Positions 53,050-61,111 of a stretch of 64,000 nt of DNA are shown in pieces. A program made the translations under genes and the position numbers. Numbering within the stretch: position 1 is the stretch's first letter; each line of letters opens with the position of its first letter. Below the pieces are notes generated by a model. That model was not told the DNA's origin and searched no databases. It saw only the letters and a program-made list of their open reading frames with translations. Origin of the DNA: Planctomycetota bacterium (GTDB lineage Bacteria > Planctomycetota > Uabimicrobiia > Uabimicrobiales > Uabimicrobiaceae); the NCBI GenBank assembly GCA_029260735.1, contig JAJDCR010000111.1:1-64000 (forward strand), read 5' to 3'.

Positions 53050-55824
53050 CTAACCCTCAATCTTCTCAATTTTCTTCTCAACTTTCTTTTTAGTAAAAAG
53101 AAAAGGCAAAAAGTGCATGTTTGAGGTAAACCAGTAAGATATCAGCAAAAACCAGCCCGTATCCCCTTCTTTTAAGTCAAATTTCAGGTCCAAGAGAAAA
53201 CAGAACATTAACCCCACTACTCCCCAAACAATCATATTTATTATAATCAACGAAACGTTCCCAACGACGAACATCGATTGACCAGAAACGGGTTCCCATT
53301 TAGGAAAGCTATACTCTTGAAATGAGCTTTCCAAGCAAGGAAAAGAAGAGCTGTCTTCTTGCCAACGACGAAAGACTTCTTGTCCTTTTTTCTCCTTTTT
53401 CTGTCTAAGACTATATTCTTTTTCGATAGGGAATGGAGAAGAAAAGCTAAACTTTCCTTCTTCTTGTGATTCTTCGTCTCGCCAATGGATATAGATTCTT
53501 TCATTTTTGGTTAGACTGGGATAGCCTGATTCTATTTTGCAATCTCGGATTTGATTCTTTTTAAGAACGAAGTGGGTTTCTTCTCCACGAAAGACTAGGG
53601 AGTCTTGGCGTAGAAGAAAAATGCCCATATCCCAAGCAGTAAAACCTTCGTAGGTTTTTAGCTCAGAGTCAGGAACTATGCCAGTAAAAAACACTTGCTC
53701 TGAAATTAAGTCAGTATTTTTTTCTTGAAACCGTTTCCAAAACTGGTTTTTGATTTTTTCATTAAAGCGTAAGTTTAAGCGAAGAACAGTAAAATAAGAA
53801 AGAGCTGGGATGAGAAAAACTCCTACTCCATAGATTATCCACTTTAGTATTCCCTCCCAGGCACTGTATTCTACCCATAGGGCTAAGACAACAGGAGGGA
53901 AAAGCATCAAGAACATTTGAATTTTTCCCTGTTTCTTCAAATAGCTCTGTTTATTTGCAGAAGAAAAGAGCTTACCAGGAGTTTCGTTTTCTGCTCTTTC
54001 TTGTTTTTCTTTTTTAGGATCTGCTTTTTCAGGAATAGAGTAACGAGAAGTGTCGTCATCTGCTTTTCCCAAGATTTCCAGGAGTTGATTTTCTTCTATT
54101 TTTTGATCCCTAGCTAAATGACGGGCTATTTTGAGGATTTTACGATGCTGGTAAAGTATCTCACTCCAACCTTTTTTCCAATGCTTGGGAGTAGAGAAGT
54201 AGAAACGATGAATTTTAGCTTGGGCCGTAATAAAAGCTTCTGGATTTCCACTTATCTCCATTGTTTCTTGGTATATTTTACGGTGTTGAGATTGGTAAAT
54301 GTAGTAGCAAAGAATTGTAGCAAACAACGAAAGTAAAAAAGTTCCTACAAAAATCATTTTGACAGAGGAAAGAGAGAGGTTCATGCGAGCTGCTATTGTT
54401 TGCCCCTCAGCGGGAATCAAGAAAATGGAGAGTGTAACAATCGCGAAGGCAAACAAAAATATCCCGGCAAAAACTCCGAACAAAATACAAGCTCTTAGTC
54501 GTAAACTCTTTTTGAAATACAATAGACGATATGTCACAAAGGCATCAAATTCTGCTTTGGACAAACTTTCTACAATATATTCACTAAATTGAAAAATGAA
54601 ACGAGTGATAATTATGGGCTGAGGAGCCCGAGCAGTCGGAAGCATGGATATTTGCAAGAACTCCCGATTGAGAAGCTCTTTTCCCAGAGCAAAAATTTTC
54701 TCATGAACCTCTCCTTTGCCAACGACAGAAGCAGAAAGATAGCGAATCCAAAGGGCCACTGTGACAAAGAGAGTGACAAGAGAAATGCCCAAGAACTCTT
54801 GCCAATTTTCCGCCTGTTGTTTGTAGGCAAGGTGAGTCGCTAAAAAGACAAAAACTGTTCCGACAAAAGAGAAAAAACAAAGAGTTTTAAGAATCACTCC
54901 CGATCGAACTCCTGGAACTAGCTTACGCCAAACAGACTGAGATAAGAAAGTACAAACCAATTGAGTGAGTAAGGGAAGTCCAAGAAGAAAAAGAGCGGAG
55001 AGTAAATGACCAGGAAGAAGCACTTGGTGAGGCAAAGGTTCATGGGCAATAAGAAGAGAAATGTTTAGAACAATGTTTCCAAACAACCACCAAAGCCAAA
55101 GTCCAATAGAACAAGTTGTCGATAGATAGCGCAAGACACAACAAGCAAAACCTTTAGCTTCGCTGCTAGGAGCATAAAGAAAAGATTTACGAACTACTAT
55201 TAAGGTCCACAAGAGAAAAAACAATAAAATTATAAGGGGAGAAAGTAAATAAAAAAATAGCCGCTGGATGGTTTCTCGCTGATACAGAAAAGAGAAAGCC
55301 AAATGAGGTATTCTCTGATGAGTTGCTATTTTGTATGAGTAATTTCCCTCTGCTTGGTGAAAAATTTTGGGAAAATTTCCTTTAGCGGAGGGAGGAAGCT
55401 CCAAATGTACAGAAAACTCATTTACTTGGAATGTTTGGCAAGCTTCCAAAAGAGAATTTAATCGAAGCTTTCCTTCAACTTTCCAAGACTTTGAAGAAAA
55501 AACTTTGGGCCGATTTAAATAGAGATAATGATATTCTCCCATATCCTGCTCAATGGAAGAAAATTCCCACTCTTCGAATTTAGTGGTCGCCAAAAAAACA
55601 CCGACAGCTTCTTTCAGAGCATTAAATTGTTCAGGTTGAGTTTTGCCTATGGCATAAATATCAAAATAAAAATCTACTCCTCCATAAATATCTAAACTCA
55701 AATACAAATTTGCATAAGGGGAAATTTTAGGAGGGAGTTGAACATCGGGTTTTTTTGCTGCTTCAGCTCCCAGCAATAAAACAAAGAAAAAGCAAAAAAT
55801 AGTGGTCGCTTGAGAAAATTTCAT
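53050..55824 (-). CDS. Large membrane protein resembling an inactivated M48 peptidase
   Basis: 924 residues. Signal peptide (residues 1-22), a ~160-residue extracytoplasmic domain, then several TM groups (about 186-212, 232-262, 270-292, 310-332, 345-365, 440-465, 490-515) and further TMs near 640-690 and 860-905. Residues 371-440 follow the M48 pattern: ...ALGKELLNREFLQISMLPTA, IIITRFIFQFSEYIVESLSK, AEFDAFVTYRLLYFKKS. Here the place of HExxH is YRLLY (432-436), so zinc and catalytic residues are missing. An M48-derived pseudoenzyme with a sensory or scaffold role is the best guess. Function unknown. Confidence 0.65.
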   Translation of the reverse strand: MKFSQATTIFCFFFVLLLGAEAAKKPDVQLPPKISPYANLYLSLDIYGGVDFYFDIYAIGKTQPEQFNALKEAVGVFLATTKFEEWEFSSIEQDMGEYHYLYLNRPKVFSSKSWKVEGKLRLNSLLEACQTFQVNEFSVHLELPPSAKGNFPKIFHQAEGNYSYKIATHQRIPHLAFSFLYQRETIQRLFFYLLSPLIILLFFLLWTLIVVRKSFLYAPSSEAKGFACCVLRYLSTTCSIGLWLWWLFGNIVLNISLLIAHEPLPHQVLLPGHLLSALFLLGLPLLTQLVCTFLSQSVWRKLVPGVRSGVILKTLCFFSFVGTVFVFLATHLAYKQQAENWQEFLGISLVTLFVTVALWIRYLSASVVGKGEVHEKIFALGKELLNREFLQISMLPTARAPQPIIITRFIFQFSEYIVESLSKAEFDAFVTYRLLYFKKSLRLRACILFGVFAGIFLFAFAIVTLSIFLIPAEGQTIAARMNLSLSSVKMIFVGTFLLSLFATILCYYIYQSQHRKIYQETMEISGNPEAFITAQAKIHRFYFSTPKHWKKGWSEILYQHRKILKIARHLARDQKIEENQLLEILGKADDDTSRYSIPEKADPKKEKQERAENETPGKLFSSANKQSYLKKQGKIQMFLMLFPPVVLALWVEYSAWEGILKWIIYGVGVFLIPALSYFTVLRLNLRFNEKIKNQFWKRFQEKNTDLISEQVFFTGIVPDSELKTYEGFTAWDMGIFLLRQDSLVFRGEETHFVLKKNQIRDCKIESGYPSLTKNERIYIHWRDEESQEEGKFSFSSPFPIEKEYSLRQKKEKKGQEVFRRWQEDSSSFPCLESSFQEYSFPKWEPVSGQSMFVVGNVSLIIINMIVWGVVGLMFCFLLDLKFDLKEGDTGWFLLISYWFTSNMHFLPFLFTKKKVEKKIEKIEG

Positions 55825-55848
55825 CGGGTGCTTTCTGTTTTTTTAGTA

Positions 55849-55881
55849 GTGACATATATCCTAATATTTATAGGATGTCAC
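55849..55881. promoter_or_regulatory. Imperfect palindrome, possible operator
   Basis: GTGAC (55849-55853) pairs with GTCAC (55877-55881), and ATCCTA with TAGGAT inside. A further GTGAC half-site follows at about 55887. Located just upstream of the M48-like gene on its template side. It could be a protein-binding site or a hairpin. Confidence 0.35.
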
Positions 55882-55978
55882 CAAGAGTGACACATAGACT
55901 TTAGCTTCTAGCAGATATTTTTATTTTACTTATTTTTTGGCTTTGCGCATCTTTTTTTTAAGAATTCTTTGCTCTTAC

Positions 55979-56007
55979 TTGACATATTTTCTTATTTGTT
56001 ATAAAAT
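55979..56007 (+). promoter_or_regulatory. Strong sigma70 promoter of the secreted repeat protein
   Basis: Perfect TTGACA (55979-55984), 17-bp AT-rich spacer, TAAAAT (56002-56007). The leader to the ATG at 56132 is about 115 nt and contains an AGGAG ribosome site 7 bases before the start. Confidence 0.8.
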
Positions 56008-56131
56008 ATAAGATACCAAATATGTTTTTGAAATTTTAAAAATAAACTAAGGTGTGTGATTTATTTAACTCTATTTAATTTAAAGTCTAATTTTAAATCG
56101 CACCCTAGGCCTATCTCAACAGGAGAATGCC

Positions 56132-56692
56132 ATGAGAAATATTATTTTTTTAGCTCTATTTGCTTTCGTTTTAAATTGTGTTGTAGTTGCTCAAGAATGT
56201 GGGCCTGACGGTAACGTTGCCGCTAATTGTGATACTCCTGCCGTTGCTAGTGGTTGTGATACTCCTACCAAAGCTGGTTGTGGACCTAATGGAGATCTTG
56301 ATGCTTTCCCTACATTTAATCCCGTTAATTTTTTAGACCGCAGCGTACCAGTTAATTTAGGTACAGGAAATTTTTCTGCATCTAATCCAACCGATGCTAA
56401 TTTCCAAGCGGTTATGGGAGATTACTACAGCGAAAGTGACATTTGCGAAGTGCAAGCAGCTAACTGCGCTCCTAATGCTAGCGTAAACGCTGAAAACTGC
56501 GCTCCTACTGCTAGTGTAAACGCTGAAAACTGTGCTCCTAATGCTAGCGTAAACGCTGAAAATTGTGCTCCTACTGCTAATGTTAACGCTGAAAATTGCG
56601 ATCCTACCACTAGTTCTGTAGCTAGCAATGCAGCAAACTGTGTTGATGACCCAACTTGTTTAACCGGAGCAGAATTTGTTATTGGTTGCTAA
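56132..56692 (+). CDS. Secreted cysteine-rich protein with 11-residue tandem repeats
   Basis: 186 residues; ATG with AGGAG. Residues 1-20 are a signal peptide ending VVVAQ-E. The mature protein is acidic and Cys-rich. The N-terminal part has CGPDGN, CDTP, CDTP and CGPNGD segments; the C-terminal part has four tandem repeats of NCAPxAxVNAE (x mostly N or T) at residues 111-154 plus a degenerate fifth. One Cys per repeat could form disulphides between chains or layers. It has its own strong promoter and terminator, so it is probably abundant, perhaps a surface or matrix protein. No family recognised. Confidence 0.7.
   Translation: MRNIIFLALFAFVLNCVVVAQECGPDGNVAANCDTPAVASGCDTPTKAGCGPNGDLDAFPTFNPVNFLDRSVPVNLGTGNFSASNPTDANFQAVMGDYYSESDICEVQAANCAPNASVNAENCAPTASVNAENCAPNASVNAENCAPTANVNAENCDPTTSSVASNAANCVDDPTCLTGAEFVIGC
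56462..56626 (+). repeat. 33-bp coding tandem repeats
   Basis: Four 33-bp units at 56462-56494, 56495-56527, 56528-56560 and 56561-56593, then a diverged fifth to 56626. Units 1 and 3 share CCTAATGCTAGC, and units 2 and 4 share CCTACTGCTA, so a 66-bp pair was probably duplicated. Confidence 0.9.
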
Positions 56693-56715
56693 ACAAGTAG
56701 CATAAAAGATTTTCG

Positions 56716-56748
56716 TTAAAAAAGAGAGATTGCATTTCCTCTTTTTTT
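56716..56748 (+). terminator. Intrinsic terminator of the repeat-protein gene
   Basis: AAAAAAGAG and CTCTTTTTTT pair around a 12-nt loop, and the descending arm provides the T-run. It lies 24 nt after the stop codon. Confidence 0.8.
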
Positions 56749-56864
56749 GAGAGGGCGGAACCATTGCTCCAGTACCAAAAACGAGGTGCTTTGTGGCAGT
56801 TGTTTCGCCCTTCTCTTATCCCCGACCCCTTGCGGCAGATTTTCTACTATCTCTGGTGCTACTT

Positions 56865-58037
56865 ATGAGAAAAATTTTATTTCCCTTTATTCTCTCCTTT
56901 GTTTTAGCATTCATCTCTATCCATCCTCTCTTTGGTCGAGAAATTATCAAAATCAAAAACTTGGATTTAGATACTCTTCTCTTTGTTTTTCGAATAGAAG
57001 CTCAACACGAAAGAACAATTGCTCGTGGTGATAAAGAAGAGCTTCAAAAAATTTTCAAAGCTAAGGGATACAATCTCTCCGAAGAAATTGCCATATCTTT
57101 TTCAGCCCAGCAATATTGGGAGCTAAAAGACAACCAACATGAACAGAGTTACCTCATAAAGAAAAATCTTCTGGGCTATGATGTCTTTGTCCGGCCTCCT
57201 TGGTGGGATTATCTATCTTTGGGAGTACAAGGCCAAATAGAAACTGCCTTTATGGCAGATGCTCTCCGTATGAACGTTTCTATCTACTATGAAAACAACC
57301 TTGTAAAGGAATACCCATTTTTTCTTTCAGATGTTATTTCTTCGTCTGAAAATGGTATTTTTGAAAAGCGCTGGGGAGCACTTAACCAAGCAACTCAATC
57401 TATATCCCCAGGGATATATAAAATTAAATGGGAATTTTTGTGGTCAGAACAAGCTCCTGTTTTCCAAGAAAAATGGAAAAAACGCTTTGGTACTTTTGCT
57501 CCCATGTCGGAAGAAAAATTAATTCGCATGGGAAGTAAAAATGACTCTGAAGAATACCGAAGAAAGAGTCAAGGTTTTTATCTATCTCAAATAAAAATTT
57601 TAAACGGTCTCTACCTAAATCTAAAAACTCAAGAACAAAAAATTATTCAAAGATACGCCAGTAAAAATAGGGTTCCTGTTGAAACTTGGGAAAAGTGGAT
57701 AAAAACGTTCTATCAAAAAATCGAACAAGAGCAAAAAACCTTACATAACTACACAAATAACCATTTTCCTTTGTGCTATCCTAAAACTCAAGGTGCTCTT
57801 TTAGCCTATTGTCGCATTTTATTTCGTCTAGCACGGTCTTCTCAGGCCACCGTTCAAAAGATATATCAACTCAACCTTCAAGAACGCTACCTAGATCCAG
57901 ATGCGACCCACAACCTCAATATGATGGAACAACATATTCGAAATTTACACAACAAATGTGCCCGAGAAATGAGAATGGATTTAGCGACAGAACTGGGCTA
58001 TAATCCACCTCCTCAACTTTCTTCTCAGCAAAACTAG
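56865..58037 (+). CDS. Secreted or periplasmic protein, unknown, first gene of the pseudopilin operon
   Basis: 390 residues from the ATG at 56865, chosen because it starts a good signal peptide (MRKILFPFILSFVLAFISI, cleavage near residue 24); the frame opens earlier with GTG at 56793. Neither has a strong ribosome site. The mature part has beta-rich stretches (SIYYENNLVKEYPFFLSDVI, PGIYKIKWEFLWSE) followed by a helical, Gln/Lys-rich C-terminal half. No domain recognised. Ends 22 bp before the GspK-like gene, so it is probably part of the same system. Confidence 0.6.
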   Translation: MRKILFPFILSFVLAFISIHPLFGREIIKIKNLDLDTLLFVFRIEAQHERTIARGDKEELQKIFKAKGYNLSEEIAISFSAQQYWELKDNQHEQSYLIKKNLLGYDVFVRPPWWDYLSLGVQGQIETAFMADALRMNVSIYYENNLVKEYPFFLSDVISSSENGIFEKRWGALNQATQSISPGIYKIKWEFLWSEQAPVFQEKWKKRFGTFAPMSEEKLIRMGSKNDSEEYRRKSQGFYLSQIKILNGLYLNLKTQEQKIIQRYASKNRVPVETWEKWIKTFYQKIEQEQKTLHNYTNNHFPLCYPKTQGALLAYCRILFRLARSSQATVQKIYQLNLQERYLDPDATHNLNMMEQHIRNLHNKCAREMRMDLATELGYNPPPQLSSQQN

Positions 58038-58059
58038 GAAAAGGTGAGAAAGGAAATCT

Positions 58060-61000
58060 ATGAACATTCGCAAATTTCCTCGAAAAAAATATCAATCCCA
58101 AGGCATAACTTTAATCCTTACCGTTGGCATTTTGCTTATGCTTTCCATTATGGGAGTAACTTTCGTTCGCTTAGCTGCTTACGATAGAGCAGCCACCGAC
58201 AATAATGCCCTTCTTTTGGACGCAAGACTAACAGCTTTAGCCGGAATAGAACAAGCCGTAACTCATATTCAAGAAAGACTCGCTTTGGGGCAAGAAATTG
58301 ATAACACAATTATCTACCCTGAAAACTCTGATCCTAACTTGAAAACGGCCGTTCTAAATAAAGAAGATGTTTCTCTTCACTCCGGAATTCTCAATGGAAA
58401 ATTCTCATTCTCAGGTTTAGTGGGAAGTCCCGAGAATGGTCAAATTCGAGGTCGCTATGATTTCGGAGGAAACTTCTACGCTCTAAAAATCGAAAGCGAA
58501 GCAGGAAAACTCAATGTTAACGGATACATTACTGAGGACACAACCAAGCAAGCTGTTTCCAATCAAGTTCTCCGTAACATTTTGATTTCTTTAGCAAGCA
58601 ACTGTAGCTTAGATGACGCTAGTGCTGCCGCGGATGCTATTGTCACAAGAACAATTGAAAACGAAAAAAGATTTCGCTCTAAACAAGAACTAAAAGATAT
58701 TCTAGAGCGTTTAGAAGAAGAAGCTGATGCCAAGGATGAGTTTATCCGTAATCTTACTTGTGATACTCCAGTCAATCGAAAAACTTGGGGAGTTCATAAA
58801 AACGGCCAAAGAGAAATCGCAGAAGTATCTTCCTTTTATCGAGAATTTCGAGCTCCCGTGAACATCAACACAGTTTCCTCAGAATTGCTAAATTCCTTAA
58901 TTACAAATATAGACGCTACTGCTGTTCTCTACTCCGTAAATGTAGTTTCTGATCAAAACGATGTTTTCGGAAAAAGACTCGAAACAAATATCCAAGACAA
59001 TCCTCTAACTTTCGCCATCGATTTCTCTGATACAGGAGTTAACGTCGATGGAATTGTCGATGAAATTCGTTCTTTTGTCCCTTTTCGCGACCAAGAAGAC
59101 TTAGAATCATTTATTGATGATAATTTTACAGGAACAACATTTTTTCCGGGTGCTCCTAGCGGTGTAAATGCCAATGAGTGGTTTCAAGCCTGGAAAGATA
59201 CCTTAAAAAGCAACTTTAATCCCAATGTTGTCGAAGGTTTTTGGAATCCTAATGGCCCTTCTTATCGTCGGGTTTCTCGTGCTTATCTTTTTGATCGAGC
59301 AGCCAACGAGATTGGCCAATGTAATCCTGGTCACACTGCAGATCTATCTTTTTTCAACCTTGGTCCGATTGAAATAGAATCTTTGGCTCGTATTACTTCG
59401 GAAAATGGCGAACGTACCTTAGCAGAAGTTCAAGTCACTGCTCTCATTGAATTTGGAGAAGTTTTACACCATACTTCTCAACAAGATTTTGAAAATGGAA
59501 CCCAGGTTCATCAAAATACCCATACTTTCCCGAATAATACACGACAACAGCAAACGGGGAATGTTTTTGATAATATTGCCGGAGGAGTAGAACCACGACC
59601 TCGTCCTGCCGATTTGGGTCTCTATGATAGTGGAGATACCTTTGTCAATCTTCAACCGTTTAAGTCTTTCCAAACGGATGGACAACTGTTAACCGATTTC
59701 AGTTATTTTGGCGGCACTACTAATCAAGGATTGTCTCTAAGTTGGCATGTTCCTCCTAAAGTGAATACCGATCAAGTTATGACCGCTCTTTCGATTGGAG
59801 CTGCTACCCGAAATCAAACCGTCCAGTTAGCAAGAAATCACTTAACCCATGAAGGAATTCTTTCTCGCAGAGCTCAATACAGTAGTCGCAATGCCAGCCG
59901 ATATTTTGCCACTTATGCCTTTTCACAAAAAAGCATGGACAATAGCTCTAATAATGATTTTCGAGGTGTCAATAAAATCGACGAAACTCATTTAGCTAAC
60001 TACCAAGGAGCAATTGAAATGTGGGTTAAGCTGGATGAAAATCCCGGAGACGATATAAATCCGGGATTAAGCTATGGAATATTGGGAACTACGACAAAAA
60101 ATCGACTGCGTAACGGTTTTTTTAACCCTGTTCAAGAACAACTCGCCGACTATACCCAAGAAGGTCCTCTACGTAATGGAAAGTTTCATGAAGGAACTCA
60201 AATGTACCTTTATGTAAACAGTTTTGGCAAACTCCGGCTTTCTCGACTTTATTATGCTTATTGCTTTACCAAGGAAATACCAAACTCCCAAACTCAAAGA
60301 CACTACGGAACTATTTTTCCCGAGGATTTAGATAAAAGTGGTGTTTTAAATCGCAACTATGTCCGCAGTGACGTAGAAGTAGACGTTAGCGGAGGAGAAC
60401 TAGATTGGAAAGCACATGAGTGGCACCACATTCGTTTAACTTGGGACGATTCTATTGGTCAAGTAGAGCTCCATTTAGATGGACAGCTTTTTGATGATAT
60501 TCTTTCTCCAACCGATGGCTCCGAAAGTCGTGGATTCACAGTTCTTAACGAAATAGATCCTCGCGACATTATGTTTATTAATGGCTATTTTCGAGAAGAG
60601 GCTGTTGCCGGGGGGTACTTTGCTTTTGATACCCAAGTTCACTATCCAGGAAATGGAACCATTGATCGTTTTACTTCCTACGACTCCACCGACGAAGGTG
60701 CTTATGCTTCGCGCTACTTTTCTAGTAGTGTTTATCAAAACAGTTTTCAAATTCCTGAAAATGCTATTTTGGGACCTATCGAGTGGGTTTCTTACTCTAG
60801 TATAAGGCGGGATCCTTCTGACTATACTCAAAACTCAAATGTTACGATGACAGTTTCTGTAGAGAACACCGAGGGAGAAATTCTTGCTCCTTACCAAGGG
60901 GCTCCGGGAATCCAAACCCAGAGACTAATTCCCTCTACAGTAACTTCTGCTCTGAAGGATAGTGTAGTTAGGTATAGTAGTAATTTTCAGGTGGGAGAAA

Positions 61001-61101
61001 AACGAGCCAACGATCGAGGTTTGGAATGCCCCACTTTAGACTCGGTATCTCTTGTCGTCTTATATACTTCTCCTAAATACTTGGACATTTCGACTCCATA
61101 G
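58060..61101 (+). CDS. GspK-like minor pseudopilin fused to a LamG-like domain
   Basis: 1013 residues; ATG with AAAGGAAAT. Residues 14-40 are a pilin-type hydrophobic helix (QGITLILTVGILLMLSIMGV) followed by a PilX/GspK-like region. EAGKLNVN (147-154), ADAIVTR, FRSKQELKDIL and PVNINTVSSELLNSL (266-280) match type II secretion protein K. The usual GspK is ~330 residues. The extra ~600 residues include a LamG/concanavalin-like jelly-roll near 620-850: GAIEMWVKLDEN, HEWHHIRLTWDDSIGQVELH, LDGQLFDD. It would cap a pseudopilus or a type IV pilus tip and bind a ligand, perhaps glycan. PilT genes at 3.8-6.5 kb may serve the same machine. Confidence 0.75.
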   Translation: MNIRKFPRKKYQSQGITLILTVGILLMLSIMGVTFVRLAAYDRAATDNNALLLDARLTALAGIEQAVTHIQERLALGQEIDNTIIYPENSDPNLKTAVLNKEDVSLHSGILNGKFSFSGLVGSPENGQIRGRYDFGGNFYALKIESEAGKLNVNGYITEDTTKQAVSNQVLRNILISLASNCSLDDASAAADAIVTRTIENEKRFRSKQELKDILERLEEEADAKDEFIRNLTCDTPVNRKTWGVHKNGQREIAEVSSFYREFRAPVNINTVSSELLNSLITNIDATAVLYSVNVVSDQNDVFGKRLETNIQDNPLTFAIDFSDTGVNVDGIVDEIRSFVPFRDQEDLESFIDDNFTGTTFFPGAPSGVNANEWFQAWKDTLKSNFNPNVVEGFWNPNGPSYRRVSRAYLFDRAANEIGQCNPGHTADLSFFNLGPIEIESLARITSENGERTLAEVQVTALIEFGEVLHHTSQQDFENGTQVHQNTHTFPNNTRQQQTGNVFDNIAGGVEPRPRPADLGLYDSGDTFVNLQPFKSFQTDGQLLTDFSYFGGTTNQGLSLSWHVPPKVNTDQVMTALSIGAATRNQTVQLARNHLTHEGILSRRAQYSSRNASRYFATYAFSQKSMDNSSNNDFRGVNKIDETHLANYQGAIEMWVKLDENPGDDINPGLSYGILGTTTKNRLRNGFFNPVQEQLADYTQEGPLRNGKFHEGTQMYLYVNSFGKLRLSRLYYAYCFTKEIPNSQTQRHYGTIFPEDLDKSGVLNRNYVRSDVEVDVSGGELDWKAHEWHHIRLTWDDSIGQVELHLDGQLFDDILSPTDGSESRGFTVLNEIDPRDIMFINGYFREEAVAGGYFAFDTQVHYPGNGTIDRFTSYDSTDEGAYASRYFSSSVYQNSFQIPENAILGPIEWVSYSSIRRDPSDYTQNSNVTMTVSVENTEGEILAPYQGAPGIQTQRLIPSTVTSALKDSVVRYSSNFQVGEKRANDRGLECPTLDSVSLVVLYTSPKYLDISTP

Positions 61102-61111
61102 GCAAAATAAC

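Larger units (their letters stand above)
55825..56131. other. Divergent intergenic region
   Basis: AT-rich spacer between the minus-strand M48-like gene and the plus-strand secreted repeat protein. It holds the hairpin at 55849-55881 and the promoter at 55979-56007; no gene seen. Confidence 0.7.

Noticed and set aside
56462..56626. CRISPR array
   Set aside because: The repeats are contiguous, in frame and coding, without spacers.
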